From assembly GCA_021292165.1 (NCBI GenBank), contig JAHFWL010000969.1, positions 47,881 to 111,880 on the forward strand: a DNA stretch of 64,000 nucleotides. Reading direction: 5' to 3'. A model generated the notes under the pieces. The model was not told where the DNA came from. It saw nothing but the letters and a program-made list of their open reading frames with translations, and searched no databases. The stretch is from Shinisaurus crocodilurus (Eukaryota > Chordata > Lepidosauria > Squamata > Shinisauridae). The position numbers were made by a program, and so were the translations under genes. Shown here piece by piece: positions 33,150 through 44,866 of the stretch. Position 1 is the first letter of the stretch. The number at the start of each line of letters is the position of its first letter.

Positions 33150-34560
33150 AACCATAGCTTCAGGCTATGCAAGCTGAGTTGATTTCTTTGGATAAAGAAC
33201 AAAACATGGAAGCTGGTGAAACAAACAGCAGTCCATGGAACTCATTGTTACCAGATAGATTTTTAAGTGAAAACTAACCAGATTGGAAAAGGTTATATGA
33301 CAACTAGCAAGATTGGTTGCTTGTGATTTTGCTCAAGTTAAAAAGGAGCTGGATAATCATGGATGAGTGCAACAACAATTTGCTTTGGAAACAGTTAGAC
33401 TGATGTTTAAGAATGTGAAGATGTAAGAATATTTCACAATTGAAATATTGGAACATAAGCATTTTAAATGAGAGGAAGTCTTTGGAAAACTGTCTGAGAA
33501 AACTGTCTGAGATTTTCTTTAGGAAAGCTAGAATCAGCTGGAGGCTGGAATTCTGTTTTGAACTCAAACATTGCTGAATTGCACAGATTTGCACAGAGAG
33601 GCAGATCAATGTTTGTTTGTTAAACAGAAGGAACAAGGACATAGACTGTATGTACTTTGTTTAAATGGATGATCTATTGTTTTTTCTGGACAGATAAAAG
33701 CAATATGATATAATTGATCCAGGGTTTGGAATTTCATTGAAATGAAACTGCTTGGTGGTGATCAACTGTTTATTTGTAAATAGAAGTTGAGGGAGAACCA
33801 AGAGGGCAGTATCTTACTGCAACAAACCCGAGAAATATCATGGATGTGATTGAGAATTTGGAGATAGTTAACTCAGTGAGAGACTCCAAATAATTGAGGA
33901 TTTTCAAGCACATGCTGATGGAAAAGCAGTTTGAATGCTACACAGAAGCATTGGGCTGTTGAGCTTTACTGTACAAGCAACAAGGCCAGGTATTGCTGTC
34001 AGTGTAATGGGCAGACTGTTAGACCAACAGGACATGCTTGGAGAGCTCTGAAAAGGAGTTGAGTGTTATCTGGAAGGAACATCACACTTCAGACTAAGAG
34101 TTACAAGTTAGAGCACAGGTGGCTTACAGATTCACAGAAATACCAGTTGTGGTTGTGATAGTAAGAACAACAAGAACACACCTGAAGTTTGTTATTTTTA
34201 TAACCATACTTTGTTTGATTGATTTTGTAGAAACAATCATTTAAAGGTTAGAGTTCAACTGAAGCTGAACTGAATGCATTATATTATGTATTGTGCTATT
34301 ATGCTATTGTAAAGCTTGAATAGTTATTGCATTTGTTTAAATAGTTTAAATTGTTAAAAAAATGTTTAAATGATGCTGAGATTGATGTGAAAAACCTATT
34401 ACAGTTTTTTCAGGAAACCAAGACAGGATTGCTATGCTGCAGGCAGATAGCAATACACAACGTTTTGGGTCTGCAAATAAAACTGTGTTATGAGGAGGGA
34501 TACATCAGAAGTGATTTGATAGTGGTTCAAATTTCTGGCAGGTAAAGTCATTCCTGCAAA
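33150..34560 (+). pseudogene. Copia-type pol remnant (RT and RNase H)
   Basis: Fragments in shifting frames: MQAELISLDK, then TWKLV (about 33170-33215), matching the start of copia RTs; a MDDLL core of the Y-x-DD catalytic box at about 33665-33680; EALG and a further QATRP-like text at about 33945-33995, the RT to RNase H transition; and AIHNVLGLQ with EEGYIRSDLI at about 34450-34525, the RNase H-like end. Stops and frameshifts separate them. Protease and integrase were not recognised in 30855-33150, and I could not confirm gag. I did not reconstruct a protein. Confidence 0.7.
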
Positions 34561-34658
34561 AGTTTTTTTATCAAAGTTCATAAATGAAGGAACAGCATCA
34601 GATGTCAACAAAGCTGTTGCTGTTGTATGAAGTAAATAACCACGTTCTGCGCAAATGC

Positions 34659-34671
34659 AAAAGCAGGGGGA
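34659..34671 (+). promoter_or_regulatory. Polypurine tract of the copia element
   Basis: AAAAGCAGGGGGA lies immediately before the 3' LTR: 12 of 13 bases are purines, as needed for plus-strand priming. Confidence 0.75.
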
Positions 34672-35192
34672 TGTTGGGTTTTGCATAGGCAGAACGAGAT
34701 TACCACCTGACATCGAGATTATCACCTGACCTGGTGGGTGTCACTTGAGTTCAAGTATACAAGGTCTTTGGTCACGAGACATGGTCTCGAGGTGATGTGA
34801 CTCAGCAACCTTGAATAGGTTTGGATCAACATGTTGATGAATAGGTTATACAACTGGGGTGAGTAATATCCTATTTATAGGTGGTATAAAGCTAGCACAC
34901 TTGCTGATAGCTTCATTCCTCTCTTCCACTTGCTGTCTCTCGTCTCGACACGACATGTGTATTGTTCTGGACTTCACTTCATCTAGCCTTACCACTGGGG
35001 TATAGGATTTGAGTCTGCAATGATGTAGTGAGTAGAGATGCATTGATTGCCTTAATCCCATGTAATTGGGTCTTACAAATAAACTCTTTAATCTTTATTA
35101 ACTGCTGTTATCTCCTCCTTCCGCCTGCGTGACTGGGACTGAGGGTCATTGTCTAGGGGAGCTTTTGAACCCGGGTCAGTCCAACTCTCACA
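34672..35192 (+). repeat. 3' LTR of the copia element
   Basis: Same length as the 5' LTR (521 bp) with two differences; ends CAGTCCAACTCTCACA and is followed by the target duplication GTCCG. Confidence 0.93.
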
Positions 35193-35285
35193 GTCCGCCC
35201 ACGCACGCGGGGCGCAGGTCATCTGCGGCACCCCGCGGATCGCCCCGTGCTGCCTCCCCCGCCCGCAGCCTGGGTCATGTGAACC

Positions 35286-36851
35286 GGCCCTAAGTAAAGT
35301 TTCAACATTAAAAAAAACACAAGACTGCATATTAAAAAGAACAATGCTATGTCATGAAGAATATCTGTTGTTGGCATTTGGGAATTTGGTGATATCCCCT
35401 AACTATACAGTCTAGTAATTTTGACATGGTCCCTTAGGGGCAAAGCAGTTGCTTTAGTTTAGTTTCCGCTTTCCTTTCTGTTTGTTAGTAGTTGTTGATT
35501 ATCCTCTGGTTGTGAAAGGAGGAAGCCTGCCTTAGTTTTCATAGCTCTTAATCCCGGTTCTACTGGGTGTTTATTGAACTATTACAGTAAATAAATGCAG
35601 ACTTGTTGGAGGAAATCCAAATTCCGTAGCATTTCTGGTGTGTGCAAATTCTATTTTCCCCGCACTTAATATTGGTAGCTGGGAGTTTTGCTTCATGTTT
35701 TTAAATATTGTAAAAACAAAGGGCAAGGCTTCATAATGGAGTGAAAAGGTTCATGAATGGGTAATTCTCAAGGCTACAGCTATTCAGGAGTGCTTCTGAA
35801 GAGGAAAGAAACATTGAGGTGTGGGGAGCTGGAAAGTAACATGGAAGATGAAACTACTGTATCCTGGTGATGGTTAAAGAAAGGAAAGTGGCTGCAAGCA
35901 TGGAGGGGCGGGGCGGGCAACATGGTATATTGACTTCCTGGATTAGCCCTCCTCTCACTCCCATATGGAGGTTCAATAGATGAAGCTAACTGAACAGAAA
36001 GACCAAGGGGAAGGTGTGGGGAGGAGAGCAAGTGAGAGATGTCAAGAGCTTTAGGAGGGCCAGCCCACCCATGAGGCACGGTGAATCCCCAGTCTCACAA
36101 GTAGTGGATCAGGAGAAATTATGGATCCACCCCACCCCACCCCACCCCACACACTGAGAGGGGCCACCAGCATTTCCTGTCACTGCCTCCCAGGCTCATA
36201 CCTCACTCTGTAGACTCCCCAGAGCGCGGTATCAGGACGGCCTGGAGCCCTGCTGGCTTTCCCACTCTGCAAATGCTGCAGCAGGAAAGTGGTAGGCACG
36301 ACTCATGCCTTGCCTTGCTCAGCGTGAGGCATCAGGTGGGCAGGCTCTCTGGAGAACTCAGCTAGCTGCTTTCCTGCTGTGGCCAATGCGGTAGCACAGA
36401 TGGTCTCCGTGGTCTCCTCAGCCACAATGCCTTGCTCTGAGGAAGGACCCCCGCAGAGCGAGACACTGAGGCAGGAGGAGGAGGCAGGGGTATGGGTGCA
36501 GCATACGTCCTCTCACCTCAGGCACTGGGGCATCTTGTGCCACCACTGGCTTTAGGTATGAGCAGTGATCAACTTCTCAAAAGAAAATAGACATGGGTTC
36601 AAGCCTGTATGGAGGCAACGGGTCAGAATCACCTAGTCTTAGAATGTGGAGGCTGACTGGGTTTAAAAGTGCACACTCTGAACAGACTCAAACTTTTCAT
36701 TCACATTAGCCCAGTTTCAGATAATTACTAGGGTCTTGCTGATTAGCTAGTTTTTAATGATAGTTTGCAGTACACAAAAAGAAAAGAAAAAAACCTTATA
36801 CAAAAACAAACAAACATTTACATATAATTTAAAATAAATTCAACAGTTAAC
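35286..36851. other. Non-coding, with a repeat-like stretch
   Basis: Contains a (CACCC)n run at about 36126-36150. Sequence at 36150-36550 resembles the TIR element at 18442-18891 (gctttcccactctgc, aggcaggaggaggaggcagg, ctcaggcactgggg), but its edges are unclear. No gene. Confidence 0.4.
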
Positions 36852-37103
36852 GCCAGTGTGGCGTAGTGGTGAGAGTGTTGGACTGGGACTCGGGAGATCC
36901 GGGTTCTAGTCCCCGCTCAGCCATGAAACTCACTGGGTGACTTTGGGCCAGTCACTGACTCTCAGCCTAACCTACCTCACAGGGTTGTTGTGAGGATAAA
37001 ATGGAGAGGAGGAGGAGGAGGAGGATTATGTAAGCTGCCTTGGGTTCCTTGCAGGAAAAAAGGTGGGGTATAAATATAATAAATAAATAAAATAAATAAA
37101 CAA
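36852..37103 (+). mobile_element. Sauria SINE, full length
   Basis: Starts gccagtgtggcgtagtggtg (A box), B box ggttctagtcc at about 36902, diagnostic body, tail ending in aaataaataaaataaataaa. This is the clearest forward copy in the window. Confidence 0.94.
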
Positions 37104-38271
37104 ACAAAATAAGGACATTTAGTCATTAATATTAAGACATGTTTGAATGTTTGATTATGAACAAGTTTCCAAGCCCTAGACCTGGCTGGACCCCAGACCA
37201 GTTTTTTGGCCTCTCCCCTGTAGACGACTACCCATTACGAAGCCGGGTGAAATGTCTGTGGCAGCACTTGTATTATTACCCTGGCTAGTAATAAGATTGC
37301 TTACTGGTATAGAAAGCTATCGGGTGTCTAAAAAAAAAGTTGTCCATCGATGGGACAGGAAATTTAATCCATCTCAGTCTTCTGCTGCCTGTGTTGGTGA
37401 GGCTGATGTAAATGTCAAACATTTTTTTTGCTTTATCCGCCTAAGCAGTCAAGAACACCCCCACCCCACCCCACATGCTTATTTGTGTGCATGAAAATGG
37501 GTAATGTGGTACCATGCGCGGCACTAATGCACCACATAATCCCTCTTTGACAGACTCTAATTGTACGGCATGATATTATTATTAGAGCCTAGCTTCTTAA
37601 GCCTTACTCCAGCACACATAGGGAAGGAAAGGGAATTTTAGGGGGTCATCCTTCATTAAAGGCAAATTGTCACCTCTCCGTAGGAAAAGCGAAGTGCTCT
37701 GTCCTAACATCCCAGTGGCTAAACATAGAGCTTTTTTAATTGCTAAATTGCTCTCATCCTGTAGCAATTACTTCTGTATTGAACATAATTGCCCCCAAAC
37801 ATGAAAATATGGCACAGGTTCCTATTAGCAACGGAGCCCTGCTGCTTTTCCTTCCCAGTGGGGAAGCATGCACAGCACTCTTGGTTTAGGGTCACCAGGG
37901 CAAGTTCTTCTTCTGAAAGGAAACAGAGCTTTGCATAATAGGCAGAAAATGAAGGGTGGGTCATAGTCATTTACTGTTCTTTTCCTGCTTTTGATCTCCA
38001 CTTCTACATTTTTCTGCAGAGTGATGTTCCCAAATATACCAAGGTGAGTCAGGTTAGACTGCTACTCCCATAACCCCCCCCCCCCCAGCCAGCTGCAGGG
38101 TACCAGGTTGGGGACGGCACACGGCAGCTCTAACAGGTCACTCCTGTTAGAGAGCTAAAGTATCTGCTCTTTTAGATTGTCAGCAAAACAAAGGATTATT
38201 TAGGGAACTATTCTATGTCCCCTAGGCATTGTCGGGGGGGGGGGGGGGGATAGGATAGTTCAGATTCCCAG
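37104..38271. other. Non-coding, nothing recognised
   Basis: AT-rich with C and G runs (about 38070 and 38233-38250). Some blocks near 37600-37950 look unique, but no splice-flanked open frame was seen. Confidence 0.4.
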
Positions 38272-38640
38272 CTCCAAGGCTGGAGACAGCACTCCGACCT
38301 CAGAGATGGAAATTGGAGCTCCACCCCCTCCCCGCCCTCTCACACTGGGTGCAGAAAGAACCATGCCTGCTGCTCTCTGAGGTCAGGAAAGCGACCTCAG
38401 AGTGGGGTTAAAGGGGTCGTTTCTGGGCATCCTGAAGCTGCTCCAGCCTCCTTCCCTCCCCCTCTAAAATGCTGTCGCTGGAGGGCTGAAAATGGCCATC
38501 TAGCGAAAATGCATAGTGGGAGAAGCAGAGAGGCAAAAAGATTGCCGGCTCCTCCCACTCTGCACAGGATGAGGATGAGCCTCCCGTGTTTGGAGGCTCC
38601 CGCTCATCTCTGTTGGGTTGTGCTCTTTATATACAACAAT
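38272..38640 (+). repeat. Dispersed repeat family X, copy 2
   Basis: Parallels 215-575 (see that entry). The insertion of the 17-bp minisatellite is absent here, so it arose in copy 1. Confidence 0.6.
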
Positions 38641-38998
38641 CAACACACAACATTTTCCAGCCATGTAACATTAACAATAAAGAGAGAGGTATACCTCATT
38701 CTCCCTTGTCCATCTTAATGCTGCCTTTTCCACCCATTTCCTAGCTTCCCTCTGCTGCTGCTTCCTGCATTTCTGTTCCCATCCGTTCCCCTTTTCTCCT
38801 TGCATCTTAGACATTTCCTGCACTTGGCACTCTTGAGGATCTGGTTGCTAGTTATATTATTTATTAATGCCTGACTCCACTGGAAAGGCTTATCAGATCC
38901 GACTCTAGTGTATGCATTTTAACAATAAACAAATGATATTGTATTTAATTACTGATGCCTATGTTGTATTGAATTTTAGAAGTTATGAAAGTATTGTG

Positions 38999-39110
38999 TG
39001 CTTGGGTCAGTCTAAATGACCATTCAGGAGTCCCTTATAGGCCCAGTCCCTCTGATTACAAAGAGATTCTATCCCAACTCTGCAACTCTAGATTCAGGAA
39101 GCAGAGCAAT
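38999..39110 (+). repeat. Dispersed repeat family Y, copy 1
   Basis: gcttgggtcagtctaaatga, then tctgattacaaagagattct and caactctgcaactctaga recur at 40660-40705 plus 41031-41085, where the copy is split by an inserted palindromic element. Confidence 0.6.
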
Positions 39111-40446
39111 CAGTGTAGATGCCTGAGAGCTGAGAGCCACTAACATTCTGTGCATGTGTTTTAATGGCATTCTGTGCATGTGTGTACATGCCTGTCAGTA
39201 TTATTGAAATGAGTTGCTTATTTTGATTGTTATATTAGGTTTTGAAATGGATCGGCACCAGAACCCAGTTTATTGTAATGATGCATTGATATGTATTCTT
39301 ATACTTGTATTTTGAGCCACTTTGGGCACATTTCGGTAGAAAATCTGCATACAGACAAATAATAATATTCCTTCAGTTTTCATGTCCCTCTGCTTGTCTT
39401 CTCTATCTTTCCATCCTGCTCTAGGCTTGCAGCCACATGCTAATCTGAGTAAGGAGCAAAAGAATTCAGACAGGAAAGCTTTAAAAATCTATTACGCCAC
39501 TTTGCACTTGATAATTACTTTGAAACTTAAATGTAGCTTGTGCATATTTTGTAGTGCTGTCTCTAGTGTGACTGTTTTAACTGACCCCTCTCTAGCAGAT
39601 GGTTTTTATCCTGATGGTATTAAAGCATGAAACCATGGAATAAATTGCACTTTCATTGGGCAGCATTTTTAAATCTAGTAAAATTGTTTCCTTTATTAAA
39701 TATCCTTTCCTCTTCAAAATGGATTAATGCCTTCACTAGGGACCAGAAAGGAATAAGCCGCTTCATTGCTATAGCAACATGATCCACAATCTAATACATG
39801 TTTTCTCCATAGTAAGCATCATTTGATAGCTGTAACTGTTATGTACCATTTGACTACTGTAATGTGCCTGGGGCTACCTTTGAAGACTGTCTAGAAGCTT
39901 TAGTTGGTGCAAACTGCAGCCACCTGGACGATGGTGGGCCCCAGAAAATCTGAACAGATTATACCAACTTTATGCCAGTTGCACCGGCCGCTGATACAAT
40001 TCCAGGCTGAATTCGAAGTGTTGATTTTAACATTCGAGCACCCCAAATCAGGGGTGCACAACCTGCAGTCCATGGCCGCTCCCGACGCAGTCGGCGAAGC
40101 TGGTGGGACCCCGCTCACTTTCCCCTGCAACCCAGCTGATCAACTGGACTGGGAAGGGGGGACCTTGTTCCGCAATGCTATTAGCAGCGCCAGGACAGCA
40201 ATCTCACCAGGGCTCACTGGAGGATGAGAGAGGTGAAACTGAAAGCCTCTCTCTCAACCCCCAGTGATCCTACTTCTGAGATTGCTGTTTTCCCACCAGG
40301 AGTAAGAATAGAAAAACAATCATATCAGTGGAGATCTATGGGGGATAAGAGAGACTCTCACTTCCACACACACACACCCCACCACTGATGCCTAGGTTTC
40401 AGCAAGCATGGAGTGAAGGTTTAAATCTTCCAGTCACTGCACACTG

Positions 40447-40480
<34 letters not shown>

Positions 40481-40655
40481 ATACACATGTATACATGTGC
40501 AGCCCCTGGAGGACCGCCCCCAACACCAGTTGTAGCTCGTAGGGCCAAAAAGACTGTGCACCTCTCATTTAGATAATCAGTCTCATCTAGAAATCTCTGG
40601 AGGCTTCACTGCCACATGCACAATATGACTACACACACACACACACTGTTGTTAT
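39111..40655. other. Non-coding, with a GT microsatellite
   Basis: (GT)n of about 30 bases at 40449-40478 and (CA)n near 40628. No gene; the 107-aa frame at 39904-40227 matches nothing. Confidence 0.4.
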
Positions 40656-40705
40656 GCGCTTGGGGTCAGTCTAAGTTACCTTCTAGGGGTCCATTACAAC
40701 TACGT

Positions 40706-41031
40706 GACTGGGTTCACACGGTCAGCGGGGAAAAGAAGCCACCGTGGCCCTGTGTGTCGGCTGCACACCGCATGATTTGTATGATTACCCGCGCAATGCA
40801 TGGCTTCTCATGTCATCCAAACCTGGTGAGGTGCGTGGCAGAGGGTGGCTTTGAAACCACCCCCAAACCCTACAAGCCATGGGTTCTGGGGTGGTTACAA
40901 AGCCACCCTCACCACACACCTCGCCGGGTTTGGACAACACGGGAGGAGGTCACATGGGTAATTATGCAAATTGTGCGGGGAAAAGACATAACGGTGGCTT
41001 CTTTTCCCCACTGATCATGCGAACTTGGCCA
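40706..41031. mobile_element. Palindromic element, Harbinger-like, in repeat Y copy 2
   Basis: Left arm ggttcacacggtcagcgggg then aaaagaagccaccgt; right arm is the inverted acggtggcttcttttcccc then actgatcatgcgaac. Inner arms also pair (gggtggctttgaaaccaccc against the right side, ggtttggacaac against ccaaacctgg). The insertion splits repeat family Y. The terminal ttcacac/gcatgac wording recalls the Harbinger element at 8720-11783. Confidence 0.65.
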
Positions 41032-41085
41032 GTGCCTCTGATTACAAAGCGATCCAGGATCCCCCCCAACTCCGTAGCTCTTGAA

Positions 41086-42705
41086 CTGGTAAATTTTGTT
41101 TTACTAGGCCATGGGGAGGGGCCAAGTGAGGTCTGTGGTGTAGCAGGCAGTCAGACTGGAGAATGTATCTAAGATGGAAGAGAGAGAGCTGACTTTGGAT
41201 CTCTGCAGTAAATCCCTAGACAGCTATGGTGGAGGCAGAGGTCTGTTGGACTGGTAATGTTGTAGACCTTCATCTTAAGCACAGTGTAAATGAAGCTTTT
41301 ATGAAAGAAACACCACAAGCCTCCAGTGTCCTTTTCCGGAAACTGAAGTCTGAGTAAGTGCTGGAGCCTCTGAAACTCCTCACCTCTCAGAAGCAGGGCG
41401 CAGGAGCATAACAATATTCTTTAGGTGTAAAGGTACAGGTAGAGATGAAAAGCATATAGCAATAAGTGAGCATTGCCATTTTCTCTGCAAAGCCCGTCTT
41501 TTACCCTTGTCTTAAACTCTGGGGTCTTAAAACTTGATTTCCAGTTTTCCCAAACCTCGATTTTTCAGTTTGATCCAAGGAGCACAGTCTGAAAGCACTG
41601 TAGTGGAACATCATCATAATTAATCCCGGCATTGCCCAACAAAGTGGCTACTTGTTATAGCAATGAAGAGTTTAATTCATCTGTTTTAGCAGCACTCAGT
41701 AAAAGGTAGCATCACGTCTTGCTTGTGGGTTTCCCATAAGCATCTAGTTGGCCACCGTGGGAAACGGTGCTGGACTTGAGAGGCCTTTGCACTAATCCAG
41801 AAGGGCTCCTCTTATGTAGTTAAGTTTTATTTTAAAAACTCTGTAAAATTTCTGTTGGCTTTTAAACTAGCCTTCCAACATCAAACCTAAAGCTCTGGAA
41901 AACTGGGCTCAACATTTGTTTTCACTGTCAGTGGCTGAGGCCCTAGCTATGCATGGAGCTGCTTATGAATTTAATACGCTGATCCTAGCCATAAGTAAGG
42001 GCCAAATTAGACATGAGATTAATTGTATGAATGGAACTAACAAGCATGATTTAAATTTTTTTTGTAAATGACAGTCACAGGGAAGCCTGAGGAAGTGGGC
42101 AGGAGGAGTTTAACTTTCTTCTCCTTGTCACTGTTCCAACCAAAATCGCCTCTCTGAAGCCGCTATTCACATTTCAAGAAAAATCCCAAGGTTGCTGAGG
42201 CTTCCCTGCAGCTGCTATTTACATAGCAAACCCACCCCCCCAATGCATGTTAATGGCATTCATATGCTGTTAATGTCTCAATAGGTTTGGCCCTAGGTAT
42301 TAAGGGCCCTTTCTCACAGCTGTTTCAGCCTGTGTTAGCTGCCATTTTCAGCTACGCACAGGCCAAACAGATGAGAGACTTGAGATGGCCCCCTGCAATC
42401 TGACGGCATGTACTGAAACCAGCGCAGAGAGGGTTTTGGCACTACCCTCATGGTGATAGATCAAAAGCTGATTGCAGGTGATGGATAATTCTTTGTCACT
42501 GGTATGGACATGGCTAGCTCATCCTGCGGTAAGTGCAGGGGAAGTCAGCATGGGTTTATTGAAAAACACAAGTGCCAGCTAGAGGCTGAAAAGATTGTGG
42601 CAACAGTAGAATGGCACCAAGATATGTGTGTGTGTCTGTGTAGAAAGAAATTGTTTAGGGATCACTGAAATGAATATATTGCATCTCAATGAATGGGAGA
42701 TATGG
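41086..42705. other. Non-coding, nothing recognised
   Basis: No splice-flanked open frame, no named repeat family. Short GT run near 42625. Confidence 0.4.
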
Positions 42706-42921
42706 GACTGGGACTCAGGAGATCCGGGTTCTAGTCCCCGCTCGGCCATGAAACTCACTGGATGACTTTGGGCCAGTCACTGACTCTCAGCCTAACCTGC
42801 CTCACAGGGTTGTTGTGAGGATAAAATGGAGAGGAGGAGGATTGTGTAAGCCGCTTTGGGTTCCTTGCAGGAAAAAAGGCGGGGTATAAATATAATAAAA
42901 AAATAAAGAAACAAACAAACA
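42706..42921 (+). mobile_element. Sauria SINE, 5'-truncated
   Basis: Lacks about the first 40 bases (A box) and starts at gactgggactcaggagatcc; the rest runs through to an aaataaag tail. Confidence 0.92.
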
Positions 42922-42959
42922 AGAGCCTGGATTATGCCCCATGAGTCAGATCTGTCTGC

Positions 42960-43090
42960 CATTTCATTTCATATATTACATTTCTATATCGCCCAATAGC
43001 TGAAGCTCTATGGGAGGTTTACCAAGATTAAAACTTAAAAATACATTATAAAAACCATATACATACAAACATATAAATATACAAACATAC

Positions 43091-43123
<33 letters not shown>

Positions 43124-43310
43124 CTAAAAACAATTTTAAACAGAGAAGAAGAAGAAAAATTCATGGCCTGATTAAAACCCCATCATATGCTGCCAAACGC
43201 CTGAGAGAAGGTGGTCTTAACCTGGGGCTGAAAAGATAACCGGGCTGCCTTACATTGCCTCATGGGAGAACTGCCTCCTTATAGAGTCTTGGTTTACCAA
43301 CTAGCCAAAC
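42960..43310 (-). repeat. Interspersed repeat (cgcccaatagctgaagctct family), copy 1
   Basis: tatcgcccaatagctgaagc and later gccaaacgcctgagagaagg, with a (CA)n run at about 43090-43122 between. A relative at 44255-44530 carries the other part (caaggagctccacaatctgg). The family is common in lizards in my recollection; orientation and class are inferred. Confidence 0.45.
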
Positions 43311-43449
43311 TGGAGGATGTAGATCAGGCGTGGGTGACTTTTGAGTCCAGACTCTCCAGATCCCCTCACAGGCCACACCCCTGCCTGTTGCACAAGGGCA
43401 AAGAAAAGTTTTGCTGCCAAATGTTGATGTAGATTTTTTAAAAGCAGAT

Positions 43450-43545
43450 TGGTAATGCAATCCTGAACACATTATTAGGAATCCCCATATATACTGCAGT
43501 GAAATTTACTTCTAGGTTGAGGCATTTAGGATTGCAGTCTGCCTT
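43450..43545. mobile_element. Palindromic MITE (caatcct/aggattg family)
   Basis: Starts tgcaatcctgaacac, ends aggattgcagt. Same family as 17898-17993. Confidence 0.55.
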
Positions 43546-43619
43546 AGACCCAAAGGCTTCCAGAATCCAGAACCATGGCAGCACAAGAATAGAATGATTC
43601 AATACAGTTTGAAGTATTT

Positions 43620-43785
43620 TATAGATGAGTTGGAAGGAGCCTACAAGGCTATCGAGTCCAACCCCCTGCTCAATGCAGGAAACTAGAGGAGGGGTCTCCC
43701 ATCAAAGTAATAACCAGGCTTGACCCTGCTTAGCTTTCCACACTCAGACAAGCTGAGCCAGCATAAGTTAAGCCACAGGCCTGAC
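43620..43785 (-). mobile_element. SINE with 5S rRNA-derived head and CR1-like tail, copy 2
   Basis: Same arrangement as 29661-29840: 5S box C region (complement of ctgcttagctttccac and gtctcccat) joined through aaactagaggagg to the CR1 end. It lacks the ctgggg present at the junction in copy 1, and its last octamers are worn. Confidence 0.78.
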
Positions 43786-43789
43786 TTGT

Positions 43790-44254
43790 TCCATCCATTT
43801 TAGGCAGCCAAGATCCCTGTTTCTTCATCTAAACTGGGAGGGCTCACAAGATCCTTGAGATCTTCCACAACAGGCCTTTTGAAATGTTTGGTCTTATGTG
43901 AGGATGTTTACTTGCAAGCAGAAGATTTGCTTTAGTCATGGTGATGGTGTTATAGTTGCATATGAAAAGATAGAAGGCAAGAGTTTTCAAGCCCTATTCT
44001 CTTTCCCCTAAAGCCAAGTGCCTGGATTTGTACAGCAGGCTTTGAAGCAAAATAGGCTGAAATAACTATCACTTTGTAAACATGGTGTTGCTAAGAGAGA
44101 GAGAAAGAGAGAGAAAGGAGTGAAAACAACCTTTGATACCAATTGCAGAAGGAGAACATCACCATTTTCAGATGTTTTCTTAGCAAAAACACATTGATGG
44201 CTTACTTGGCTGGGCAAGAAGATTGACAGGGGTCTTCTAAAAACAGCCCTGATA
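43790..44254. other. No gene seen
   Basis: Includes a GAGA-rich run near 44093-44118. Nothing else recognised. Confidence 0.4.
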
Positions 44255-44530
44255 TGTTTTTGTATATATTTATATAGCTAATATGCTGTCTTTCAGTCCC
44301 ACAAGGAACTTCCAGTGTGGCTAGCGATAATCAGAGAAAACAAACAAACAAACACAATACATCAAATTAATGAAAAACGGAGACAGCAGTAGAGGAGTTA
44401 TTCAAGCCCATAAATACAGCGAAAAATTTTTAGTCTCCAGACACAGAAAACCACCTAGGCAAGGAGCTCCACAATCTGGACATCACAACTGAAAAGGCCC
44501 TCCATTCCTACAAACAGCACCTCCAGAGGT
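44255..44530 (-). repeat. Interspersed repeat, copy 2 of the 42960 family
   Basis: tttatatagctaatatgctg, then cacctaggcaaggagctcca and caactgaaaaggccct. Worn copy. Confidence 0.4.
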
Positions 44531-44609
44531 GGTGGGACCCAGAGTAGGGTCTCCAAAGTTGACTGTTCTAAGTGGGCAGGTAGGATGACAAAGGAGAAAG
44601 CAGCCCATT

Positions 44610-44696
44610 AAGGGTTGTATCCACTGTTAGTCCCACTTAGTGTAGACCCACTGAAATGAATGAGACTTAAGTTAGACTAACATTGGATGCAACTCT
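44610..44696. mobile_element. Small palindromic MITE
   Basis: ggttgtatccactgttagtc at the left pairs with gactaacattggatgcaac at the right. Confidence 0.5.
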
Positions 44697-44866
44697 AAAT
44701 ATCCAGGACGGTCATGAAACACCTGGTATAAAAATAAGGAGCATTTAAGTACCATTGAAATCTGTGGGATTTAAATAAATAGCTAAGTGTGTCTAATTTC
44801 TCAGCATTATGTTCAATCCAGAGAAATAGCGCTTTTAGTGTGTGAAATGTGTTACATCGGGGTGGG

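Larger units (their letters stand above)
30316..35192 (+). mobile_element. Ty1/copia-type LTR retrotransposon
   Basis: A structurally complete 4,877-bp element: two 521-bp LTRs (TG...CA), a perfect 5-bp target duplication GTCCG (30311-30315 and 35193-35197), a primer binding site and a polypurine tract. The internal 3.8 kb is AT-rich and has no long open frame. Copia-type RT and RNase H traces are recognisable only as fragments (see the pol remnant). The order RT then RNase H at the 3' end, the 5-bp duplication and the internal-tRNA primer site all fit the Ty1/copia superfamily. Copia elements are scarce in vertebrates compared with Ty3/gypsy and ERVs. Confidence 0.88.

Noticed and set aside
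31560..33150. gag, protease or integrase of the copia element
   Set aside because: No CCHC knuckle, DSG/DTG or HHCC/DDE pattern could be read in any frame with confidence.
36852..36930. tRNA gene with A and B boxes
   Set aside because: The boxes belong to the tRNA-derived head of a Sauria SINE; no cloverleaf, and the SINE body follows.
39904..40227. 107-aa open frame with methionine start
   Set aside because: No recognisable domain, no splice or promoter context, overlapped by an opposite-strand frame.
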